Shown here: positions 54,711-64,000 of the stretch, piece by piece
Layout: every line of letters begins with the position of its first letter
How positions within the stretch are numbered: position 1 is the first letter of the stretch
The notes under the pieces: generated by a model
The model's input: the letters and a program-made list of their open reading frames with translations, nothing else
What the model was told of the DNA's origin: nothing
Databases searched by the model: none
Made by a program: the position numbers and the translations under genes
Assembly: GCA_905250115.1 (NCBI GenBank)
Contig: CAJNOI010000149.1
Coordinates: 1-64,000, forward strand
From: Adineta steineri
Taxonomy: Eukaryota; Rotifera; Eurotatoria; Adinetida; Adinetidae
Direction of reading: 5' to 3'
Length of the DNA stretch: 64,000 nt

Positions 54711-57530
54711 ATGCAGTCTTTTCTTAGTTGTGGGGACAGGTTACGAATCAAGGTCATGCGAAAACATTCAATTAACACAATTATCTCTGTACAAGATACG
54801 ATTTTATCATCGGATGAAACAAATAAATCTTGCAAAAGTTTGCATACAACTTCAACAGTAAAGTCACAGTCAGATGCACATGTGCATCCAAATAGTACAT
54901 CGACATCTACCAAAAACAATATACAACAAGTTCCTGTTTCTGATCCAACGATTGCACTACATTCAAATCAAATAACATCGCATGACTCAGACGTCACCAT
55001 GAAAGGTATGAGTTAACTTTTTATCTTTTGGAAAATGTTGAAAAATATCTATTATCCTTTTTAGTTTTGGAAACAAAGCCGGAAAAAGTAACCGCGTCAC
55101 CCGAAGAGAAGAAGCATATATTCTTTGCCTATGCAGAACAAGATGAATCTGATATAAAAGTGGCTGAAACACTGAAGGACTATTTCGTCCAGCGACGATT
55201 GAGAGTTTATCATCCTAGAGAAAATGAAGATATCAATACTAAAATTGCAAATGGTATTAAAAATGCTGCTGTGGTTATAGTTCTTCCATCTCACTCATTA
55301 CAAATATCAAAAACAGGATCAAAACTATTGAATTATGCTGATCAAACTAAAACTCCAATTTTAAATATTAGGATTTATGAAAATTTTCAACCTAAAGACT
55401 GGTTAGGTGCTATTTTAGCTCCGACAAAAACTGTCTCAACTGATTTTAATGAACTTATGAAATCCTTGATGTCTATGGGTATCAGAACTAATAATCTTGT
55501 TCTTGAACGAGATGAAAAGAATGAACCACAACCAATAGCAAAGCAACTGTTTCATGGTGGGACTGGATCGGGAAATGTAACTGCTACTTATCATCAGTCT
55601 GGTCAAGAATTTCCAATGGAATTTGAGGTATTGAATAAATTGAATTAAAAGATATATTAATATCTAACTTATATATTTTTATTAGTTTCTGGGTTTGGAA
55701 CAAGGCAAAGTATTTGGTCAAGGCGATGATCATTTTGGAGCTTTTACTATTACTGGTGAATACAACCTTCAAGATGGCTATGGTGATATTAATATGCATA
55801 AGCAATATGTTGGAAAGCATTCTGTTATATATCGAGGAAAGATTTCTTTCGAAGGGATAACATGTACGATAGAAGGAAACTGGGAAATGGGCAACATATT
55901 TGATAGATTTTTCATCTATCTGACTCTTCCGGAAGTGTATGCAACAAAAATAGAAAAGGTATCATCACCGAAAGCTTTACGAAGACAAGGAAATAAAGTT
56001 ATGATTTCCTATTGTCCATGTCAATATGATTTAGCTCAAAAGATAACTGCAGGACTAATATCGAAAGGTATTCCAACAATTTGTCCACCATTACGAATGT
56101 ATGAGATGATAAAAATAGCAACTGAAGAAGCAAAAGTTATTGTACCATTAATGAGTGAAGCATATGAAGCATCTAATATGTCAAAGTATGTTCTTTCTTA
56201 TGCGGATGAAGCTGGTATTCCTATAGTTCCCGTAAAAGCACAATATCCTTATTCTCAAAGTGGTTGGCTCGGTGTTATTTGTGCTGGTGCATTATATACG
56301 AAGATAGCGGTTGAAAATGACATTGAGAAAAGACTCGATAATCTTGTAGCACAATTACATCCATATATTAAAGATTCTGTACACGAAGAGCAACTTATTG
56401 ATAGTCTTGTTGATGGAACTCTTGCTCAAGGTTATTATATTCAATGGGGAGAGGAGTTTGATATGAAGTTTGATATGTTTGCTATGTCAAATGGATACAT
56501 TTCTGGTCAAGGAGAAGATGTAATCGGTGGTTTTGTAATCAATGGGAAGTATACTTGTTTATCAGATGAAGAAGACTTTGAATTCCAGTTTAAAAAGCAT
56601 TATATCGGAAAACACGATGTTGAATACTCTGGAATTATCACTCAGAATGAATCTCAATTCTTCTTCGATGGTAACTGGTACATAGGTAACTTATCTGATA
56701 GCTTTCATCTAGAAGTTCCTCGTAAACAATCATCAGGACATAAAGGCTTGCATATTATGTTAAGTTATGAATGGAATAATCAAGAGCTTGTTAAACGAGT
56801 AGCAGATATGCTTAAACAAAGGAATATTCCTATTTGGTTTGATATTGCTGGAGATATGAAAGGAAATATCAATACTGCTATGGCTAATGGTGTTGAAGGT
56901 GCTGCAGCGGTTATTAGTTTCGATACTGTTGCTTATAGCAAAAGTATTAATTGTCAAAAAGAACTTACATATGCTTCTCAATTAAAGAAGAATATTGTTC
57001 CTGTTCTTCTTGAAAATGATACGGAATTTGAAAATACATGGTTAGGTATGATAATAGCTTCCTTAAATAGAATCAATATGCAAGATGATAATCAATTTCA
57101 CTCCACTATCGATACTCTCGTACAACAGTTAAATAAATTTCTTGAAGAGAAAAATGATGAAGAATCTCATCGATCTGAAGTTATAACAAGATTTGAAGGT
57201 GGTGCTGTAGAAGGAAAATATTATCAATATAATCAAGCTTTTGATATGTTCTTTGATTTCTTTTCTTTAAGAGAAGGAAGAGTTTCAGGTCAAGGAAATG
57301 ATGCAATTGGACCTTTTACAATGGCTGGCAATTATGATAATGAAGGAAAGGTTTCCTTTACAAAGCAGTACGTTGGACAACATGCTGTTGAATATGATGG
57401 AAATATCTATTGCGATAACTTGGGAGGATTTCAAATTAAAGGAAACTGGAGTATTAAGAACTTAACAGATGAATTTTATTTGGAAAGCGTCAATACTTCC
57501 AAGCCTGATGTACCGACTGAAAACATTTAA
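54711..57530 (+). CDS. Triple TIR / beta-module repeat protein
   Basis: Three exons (introns 55006-55064 and 55628-55685) give 900 residues. After a Ser/Thr-rich N-terminus come three repeats of a TIR-like domain plus a ~95-residue beta-rich module: TIR1 ~115-240, module ~262-370; TIR2 ~390-515, module ~532-630; TIR3 ~641-770, module ~793-887. Each TIR opens with a box such as HIFFAYAEQD, VMISYCPCQY or HIMLSYEWNN. TIR3 keeps INCQKEL (Glu712) where NADase TIRs such as SARM1 carry the catalytic Glu; TIR1 (SKLLNYA) and TIR2 (SKYVLSYA) do not. The modules share SGQGxDxIGxF-I-GxY, K-YxGxHxVxYxG and GNWxIxxLxDxF. No transmembrane segment or signal peptide, so probably cytosolic. Function is not known; a NAD-consuming or scaffolding immune role is inference. 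The start Met could be preceded by another exon. Confidence 0.85.
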
Positions 57531-57967
57531 TTTTCTTGGTTTTTTTACATGTCTGTTATTTTAATTTTATAAAAATATATATTTTTGTAAAAACCTACTT
57601 TTCATTAAATAATATATGCTACATATCAGACAAAACTTCAAGAAGCAATATTTGTTACCTTGAGAAGATTTACTGCTGAAACTCATATATTTCTATAATG
57701 TAATTTATTCAAGTATTTTATTTCTGTCTTATTTTTAATTAAATATAATGAGAAGAGAAAGAGGATATATCTTCTGAAACTCGTCTAATCTAAAAATAAT
57801 GTTTCATTACAAAGCAGAGATTATCAAACTATGCTCATCATATGATAAAAATAAGATTTTTAATTATATGCTATTTCTACATTTGTTTCTAACATTTAAA
57901 CAACTCTCTTATGCTCTCTATACTTTTATTTTCGATGTATTTTAATAATGAATAGGTTTTAAAAGTT
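57531..57967. other. AT-rich spacer
   Basis: No gene or repeat seen. Confidence 0.5.
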
Positions 57968-59014
57968 TTGAAGTATATGTCAAACGATACATTGGTGTTA
58001 AATATGAGTATTGAAACATCTCTTACACGTCTGATCAAACTGGTTCTATTCGCAACTCCACTAGGACCGTCACTTTTGTGTTCAATCTACATAATGATAT
58101 GTTTCGTTTCTGAAAGTAAACTACGTCGTCATAATAATCATGTTATGATTGCCATCATTATTATTGATTTCATCGAGCTCATCTTCGATCTTACTGCTAT
58201 AACTCTGCCTTATTTACATACGGGTCGTGTCTACAATTTATCTGTTTGTCTCTACTGGGTTACAGGTAATTATGCATTACAAGGTATAGCCGCTTGGCTT
58301 ATGGCATGGGCATCTATCGATCGATACCTTCTCATCTTTCACCATCGTCTTCGAACTACATTCATCAGACATGATTTACCACTCGCAAGCATTTGTATTT
58401 TCATTGTTAGTTGGTATACTACTATTACATTGACACATCCATGTAGTGAAAATTGGTTCGATGATACTAAGTTTCTATGTGGTGGACCATGTTTTAATAG
58501 TAGCGCCATCATAACTACCATGGACTGGATTCTTATTGTACTCACACCTGCACTACTGATTATTTTAGTCAATTCATTTCTCCTCGGTAGAGTGCTATTT
58601 CAAAAATGTCGATGTCATTCAGGTGTTAGGAGACGTTTACTGACGTGGCGTAAAACAAGAAAATTACTTATTCAACTACTTAGCATTATTTTCACCTTTC
58701 TCATCACACAAGTGCCTTTAGTTATTCTCTCACTTGTACAAATATCCTTCGCACCCGATTTTCTTGCTGATATTTCACTTATCTGGCTCTATTATATGCC
58801 CTATTTGATTTATATTGTCACACCCTTTGTTTATATTGTAACAACTAAAGACTGTCGAACACATATATGTAGACGTTCCCGTCGTATAGAAGCGATGGCT
58901 ACGGTGCCGCTACATCGACAAGAGCACTCAAATACTTATCATAGAAATATCATACCGAGAATGGCTCTTCCTCTGAATAACTCCAGCTACCCTCAAGGTC
59001 AATCAGTTAGATAG
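57968..59014 (+). CDS. Seven-helix GPCR (rhodopsin-like)
   Basis: 348 residues, no intron. Seven hydrophobic segments: TRLIKLVLFATPLGPSLLCS, VMIAIIIIDFIELIFDL, ALQGIAAWLMAWASIDRYLL, LPLASICIFIVSWYTTITL, WILIVLTPALLIILVNSF, LLIQLLSIIFTFLITQVPLV and YMPYLIYIVTPFVYIVTT. After helix 3 stands IDRYL, equivalent to the DRY switch. Cys residues before helix 3 (SVCLYW) and in loop 2 could form the usual disulfide. The tail is Arg-rich and then Ser/His/Pro-rich. The N-terminus has NDT and NMS glycosylation sites. It belongs to the large family of orphan rotifer receptors; ligand unknown. The start could also be Met at 57977. Confidence 0.75.
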   Translation: MKYMSNDTLVLNMSIETSLTRLIKLVLFATPLGPSLLCSIYIMICFVSESKLRRHNNHVMIAIIIIDFIELIFDLTAITLPYLHTGRVYNLSVCLYWVTGNYALQGIAAWLMAWASIDRYLLIFHHRLRTTFIRHDLPLASICIFIVSWYTTITLTHPCSENWFDDTKFLCGGPCFNSSAIITTMDWILIVLTPALLIILVNSFLLGRVLFQKCRCHSGVRRRLLTWRKTRKLLIQLLSIIFTFLITQVPLVILSLVQISFAPDFLADISLIWLYYMPYLIYIVTPFVYIVTTKDCRTHICRRSRRIEAMATVPLHRQEHSNTYHRNIIPRMALPLNNSSYPQGQSVR

Positions 59015-60019
59015 ACTTGCTGATGATGTAACATTCAATTTTTTACCAATACGATTCAAATAAAACATTATACTCAATTATTAATTATTGTATGTTATTA
59101 AGTGTTCTATTTCGATTATTTTAACATTCCTAGAGCCGAATTCAATATGTGTTTTTAGTGATTTTAATTTAACATTTATCTCTATCCTAGACATATCTAT
59201 ATTTAAATATATAATTATTGTAAAATATGTTGTTTGTTTCTTCGTTATTCCTTTTTAAATATAAATCAAAAGTTTCATCAGTACAAGAAAAAAAAGCCGC
59301 CAACTCTAATAAATATAACAATTTGAAAATGTCAATGTGATCATTATCGTTAATGATTGCTAAAATTACCATTAGCAATTATCTCTATTTTAAAACTACG
59401 AACGAGTACTGAATATCAAAATAATGAAAAAAAAATGAACAACAGATATCAAGAAATAGATTTTATTCGCAAGTCGAGAAAACATTTTGTTTCGAATTGT
59501 ACTCATCTTTGTTACATACACATAATGAAAAACCGTTTTTATATCTTTTCTGTTGAAAGAATAGTCGTTTTAGCGACCGATCCCATTTATATCGCTACAA
59601 TGATCAAATGTATCGTAGGAACAACTGCCTCCGGATAAAGATAGTGAAAAGGGTGGGTGTCGATGCAAAACATTCTGTTAGTCTTGTCTTTCCAATTAGT
59701 ATGAACAGTCATCACCCGATGAATGAAATATAAATATTAATTAAGAAAAGCTGATCAATTTGTAGTAGAAATTTATACACACACAACGACTTCTATTATA
59801 AGAGAATGCATTTGGCAATCGTTTTACATAGTCAAAAAATATATGAGAATGTTATCCAATTCTGAATCATCCGTGTCTATAACAAATTACAATTTATTGT
59901 AAGAATATAATCATCAAATGAACTTATATATGATGTTTGGCAAATATAATAGTAGTAACAACAATAAAAAACAAACACTTTTTCCTTGTTTATCTTATTC
60001 ACACAAACATACGAATAAA
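59015..60019. other. AT-rich intergenic
   Basis: No gene recognised. Serves as the common 3' flank of the GPCR (+) and the Prp31 pseudogene (-). Confidence 0.5.
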
Positions 60020-61733
60020 TTAAGTTGTTTTTGGAATAACAGATGGACTAATTTTAGTAAAACCAAATGTATTGGAAAAATATTTTTGACTTTCAATTCC
60101 TGTTTTATCTTTATCAGCTGCATTTGGATTAACAATTTCAAGGCCCTAAACGAAAATAATTTAGAAAAAAACTGAATTAAAATTTTCAAACTATTTCTTA
60201 CATGAAGTGGAGTAAAAGCAACACTTGATGCTGTTCCACTAATTTGTTTTCTATTATGTACTGTTGTTGTACCACCATACGCATTATTTTGACGTTGTAA
60301 ATTTTTCTAAAAAAAAGATTAATAATATGAATAAGAAGAAAACAAACTTGAAGTTTTTGAGATATTTTTGCTTTTGTTTTCGAATCAACTTGTGCTGCGC
60401 GAACTTTTCCAGAACCAGATTTTCCAAGCATATCTGTTAAAAATCCAACTGCATCTTGATAAGCATCTTCTTTAATCTTAAAAATTAAATTTAATTAAAT
60501 ATACAAACCTCGCCAAATTTCGTTTTATTAGCACCAATACGTAATTCAGTCATTCCAAGACGTTCTTTCATTTTTCTATGTCTTCGTCCACCACGTTTCT
60601 TTCTTCCAGGATCAATGGGTGGTGGTAATGGTTTAACTATTTTAACCGGTGGTGGTTCTTCTAATTTCTCTATACGTTGTTCAATATTATACTTAATAAA
60701 AATTTTCCTTGTTGACCTTGAGGACTTTCATGAAAACTATCAACACGTGCAGCTAATGTTACTTTACAAGAAACTAAACGTGCGACTTTTACTCGAAGAT
60801 CCTAAAATAAATATTCAAGTTGAAATTTAAAATCTATGAAAATGCTTTAGAAAATTGTAAATAACTAACCGGTGGACAATCTTGAACAATTTTTGAATAA
60901 AAAATCGCTCCAGCATGAGGCATAGCTGCTGTTGTTGAAAATCCACCCAGAAGTTTCTTATGTGCACCCAATAATAAAATATTACATGAAGGCATTTTTG
61001 TTAAATTTGTTAAACCTCCAGCCATACCCATTAATTTAGCTGCAGTTGATGCACCAACAATAATTGATAAATTTGGTGCAGTGAATGTCGTTCGAGATTC
61101 AACATACGACAATATTGTTTGTTTATCTTCGCTTAATTCCATTGCCTAAAAATAAAAAAAAATTATTTTGTAAAATATTTTTATAAAAAAAAACTAAAAT
61201 ACGAACAATATCACATGCTTCCATAACACGTTGTAATTCTTCATCAGTTAAATTTTGTCTAAACGAAAAAAATAAATCAATAAATAAACAAAAATAAAGA
61301 TACCCTTGAGTTGTTCAAGCTGATACAGTAACAATCATAATTGTTGCTTGTGTTAAAAATTTAAGTAAATTTTCATTTGCTATAGCTTGTTCAATTTTAT
61401 TTCCTAATTCCTAAAACGAAAAGAAAAGAATATTTATTTAAAAAAAAGGGAGAAAATCAAATTTACTTGAACAGTTTAAATACGATCTAATGGTAATTGA
61501 ACAAGTTGTTCTAATTCAGGAAATCTTTTTCGATAAAGTCTTCGAAAAGAATTATGAATAATATCAATTTCAACAAGTAAATTATTTGCATCAACAATAA
61601 GTAAATATGCCGAATCATGTTCAACAGGACCTTGACTGTTCATTGTTGATTTTCGTTGATATTTTGTATGAAATTGTATTTTTTTCCTTGTTTCTTGTAA
61701 TAATATTGAATCTTCTTTTGAATCACCTGAATT
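60020..61733 (-). pseudogene. PRPF31: Prp31 splicing-factor pseudogene
   Basis: Minus-strand exons match PRPF31 (U4/U6 snRNP protein): VDANNLLVEI, FRRLYRKRFPELEQLV, the Nop domain YVESRTTFTAPNLSIIVGAS and GMAGGLTNLTKMPSCNILLL, then KKRGGRRHRKMKERLGMTEL, GKSGSGKVRAAQVD and GTASSVAFTPLHGLEIVNP. Three defects are visible: TAA at 61476-61478 (LDRI-stop-TVQ), TGA at 61315-61317 (TVSA-stop-TTQG) and a frame change near 60690 after QQGKFLL. The first ~85 residues of the normal protein are not found upstream. Introns are retained, so it is a decayed gene copy, not a processed one. In the intact protein the Nop domain binds 15.5K and U4 RNA in the tri-snRNP. A working copy must exist elsewhere. Confidence 0.85.
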
Positions 61734-63090
61734 CTTAGGCTGACCAACAATATATGTAAGCCTGTACTGCTACAAATTTCAAATATGTACGATCTGTTTC
61801 AGTTCGTCATAGGGTTTTTAATTGTTACTCCATTTCACTAAGGAAAGTACGAAATGGTCTTAACTTTTCGAGAACGAACTATCTGATCAAATCTTTCTGG
61901 ACTTTTTACGATCTCAATGTCCTGTATCTAACGATAGAAGAATGAAGGTAATCGAAGTTGAACACATTTGACGATTCCCTTGTGACCTAACTTACTGTTG
62001 CAGAACGAAAACAACGCAACAGGCAATATATTGCGAAAAAATGAATCTATTAACACTCAACAAGAAGCAGCTCACTGGGATTTTTCCAACTAACTAATTC
62101 AGTAAAAAGAAAGAGAAAATAAAAAACTAGAGCGCGGCGGGGACTTGTAAGTGAGCGAGTAAGATATCTGTTCACTATGCCTATGACGTATGAGTCACTT
62201 GGTATTTTCCTACTTTTTTATCCTCGCCTTTCTTATGTCACATATACTTGGATTTTTCCATTCCTGTCTATCATATCGTGTTTGGACTTTCCCTTTCGTT
62301 CTCTATGTGTCATCTTTTCATAGTCATTATATCTAATGGGATTTTTCCAAAGATGGGTGATGCTCGATTCTATATACAGCCGATGATCTTTCATAAATAA
62401 AGATAGAGAATTAGACACTGAACACCAATTAGTAAGACTGTAACAGAGCTGACAGCGAACAACAGGAGAAGAACACAAAAAAGTCTGTGATTCTCATCAT
62501 TTCTATGGAGATATGTTATGATGAGTGGCATAGACTGAAGATACAGGATAATTAAAAATACTTTTTTTTGTTTTCTACCGGTTCAGAAACACTCAACGTT
62601 TCTCTTTCCATGACTTCATTATATTAAAAAAGTAATAATATATTTAGAAAAAACCGAGAAAGATAAACTGCAGCTATTTTTGTGCTCATTTATTATGGTG
62701 AAAGATGTTTTTTCTTTCATGCCAGTCGACTAGACTGCTTCTTTTCTACGACACGTAATGCAGCTAGTCTCTCTAGTATTAGCGTTCGTGTTGATTCATT
62801 CGAACGGTAAATGAAGACTAAGATGTCTGCTCTAGTCTAACTGATCTAGGATGTCTGTTCGGATAGCAGAAGGTATATGATTTAAATTATAGGAGGGGTA
62901 TCTTTTTCTTTTATTTTATCATATTCAATCAGTGATAACACTTAGTCAACGGCTTTGTACCTATAAAAGCTAAAATTTATCCTTTTGAACAATTAAATCA
63001 AACACATATATTTTTTTAAATTTCTGATGTATGTAGATAGAATTGGGTTTTCTTTATTAGTCAATTAAACGTAGTCATTTATTATCATTC
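61734..63090. other. Intergenic, no gene seen
   Basis: Mixed composition. GATTTTTCCA occurs twice (62252, 62340), but no structure could be resolved. Confidence 0.45.
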
Positions 63091-63091
63091 C

Positions 63092-63485
63092 TTATTTTAT
63101 TTTGTTTTAATTTTATTTAATATTAATAATCAATTAAAAATTCGTGACGTCTCGTATCTCGATGAGATAATTCTTCAGACATTAAATTTATGACAAACTC
63201 TTTGATATATACAAGTAAAATAGTTTTTTTTCTTTTTTTTCCTTTCGTCATTAGTCTTTGATAGTGGTACGGAAAAATATTATATCTATATTTAGCTATT
63301 ACTATTGCCGTCTTGTTTTCCGCATCACTAGCAATGACTAATGACGAAAGGAAATAGAGAAAAAAAAGCTATTTTACTTGTATATGTTAAAGAATTTGTC
63401 ATGAATTTAATGTCTGAAGTATCTCATCGAGATACGAAACGCCATGATTATTAATTAATTATTAATATCAAATAAAATAAAAGAA
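63092..63485. mobile_element. Foldback (MITE-like) element, ~390 bp
   Basis: Long inverted repeat: left TATCTCGATGAGATAATTCT, CAGACATTAAATTTATGACA, TATACAAGTAAAATAG and CCTTTCGTCATTAGTC match, in reverse complement, GACTAATGACGAAAGG, CTATTTTACTTGTATATG, TGTCATGAATTTAATGTCTG and GTATCTCATCGAGATAC on the right (63333-63440). Pairing continues into the loop (GTGGTACGGAAAA / TTTTCCGCATCAC), so nearly the whole element can fold back. The ends are AT-rich (TATTAATAATCAATTA). No coding capacity. Confidence 0.8.
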
Positions 63486-64000
63486 GAGAATTTAATTATA
63501 ACAAATTTCAAGTTAACCTTCTTATCAAGACAAGAATAGTGGTTCTTTGCTTACAGAGTTTAGTTTTAATAGCAGTACACCAATCTTGTAATACATGAGA
63601 TACTCTGACTGCGATCTAGAACGCTTTAGTATAAAAGTTTCTTTTTCGCGTTTATCTCTAATAGAATAGCCGCTTTATCCTACGTAACTAAGCAATAAAT
63701 AGTATAACTGCCAAATTTTCGTCTATCATTATATAGACGATTATTTGTTTGTTGTCTTTCAATCAGAATAATAATTCCATCCTTTTTTTCCATTCTAGAA
63801 ACTTAAAATAAGCGTAGGCTTTATCAATTTTATGAGACGAAATACATGTTTTCTAGTAGAGAATATTCTTATTTTGTCGTTTAATCACGATTTAAAAAAT
63901 ATAATTCTTGTTTTTTATATATAGTCTAGACTAAGATAATGATTATAATCTTTTGTGGCTGAGGTGTCAAAAACATTCTTGATGTCTCTCACCGTTCAGA
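63486..64000. other. Right edge, no gene seen
   Basis: AT-rich sequence; no motif, splice pattern or repeat identified. Confidence 0.5.

Noticed and set aside
54643..54861. Alternative N-terminal frame for the TIR gene
   Set aside because: It ends before the splice site and does not join in phase to the TIR exon, whereas the frame from 54711 does.

Overview
The window looks like nuclear DNA of a bdelloid rotifer (Adineta/Rotaria type). The evidence is AT-rich sequence, many spliced genes with introns of about 45-65 bp (GT-AG, one GC-AG), gene families typical of bdelloids (ADP-ribosyltransferases, LDL-receptor/EGF GPCR-like receptors, F-box proteins, kelch proteins with bacterial-like repeats), and telomere-like (TGTGGG)n tracts, the repeat reported for Adineta vaga. 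Two 100-N assembly gaps lie at 14080-14179 and 27237-27336. Species cannot be fixed from sequence alone.

Layout: 1-3200 holds a tandem repeat, a telomere-like hairpin repeat, a broken transposase-like gene and a GGTGCTGA minisatellite. 3250-5400 holds a frameshifted F-box gene and a decayed second copy; 6483-6890 is a stop-riddled coding remnant (- strand). 7189-12972 is a secreted LDL-receptor-like gene followed by an EGF/seven-helix receptor, probably one receptor locus interrupted at about 9.7-10.2 kb. 15302-17565 (-) is an 11-exon SLC5 sodium-coupled transporter; 18258-20507 is a membrane-anchored seven-repeat kelch protein. 20.5-27.5 kb is accessory DNA: gene fragments, a hypothetical gene with a 1.8-kb intron, a Cys/His-rich hypothetical protein and many small inverted repeats.

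27539-39026 holds two ABHD6-like hydrolases (27539-28855 and 37672-39026) whose ATG start codons are split by an intron. Between them are a monoglyceride-lipase-like protein that has lost its catalytic Ser, a WWE+ART protein and an ankyrin+ART protein with an intact R-S-E triad. 39360-42891 is a 3'-truncated Ty3/gypsy-like LTR retroelement. 45008-45979 is a multi-exon EF-hand calcium sensor. 48108-48466 is a tRNA-headed SINE with a perfect 15-bp target-site duplication.

49482-51321 is a 3xBIR+RING inhibitor-of-apoptosis gene, followed by a small unknown gene with one in-frame stop. 54711-57530 is the most striking gene: a 900-residue protein with three TIR-like domains, each followed by the same beta-rich module of about 95 residues; only the third TIR keeps the NADase-type glutamate. 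57968-59014 is a class-A-like GPCR. 60020-61733 (-) is a Prp31 splicing-factor pseudogene. The right edge contains a foldback (MITE-like) element of about 390 bp.

Themes: (1) innate-immunity, cell-death and NAD-related genes (TIR, IAP, two ARTs) in one window; (2) more than 20 short inverted repeats whose arms are telomere-like TGTGGG runs, several with a shared border motif CTTGAGG; (3) decaying paralogues beside intact relatives, as expected in a degenerate-tetraploid genome.
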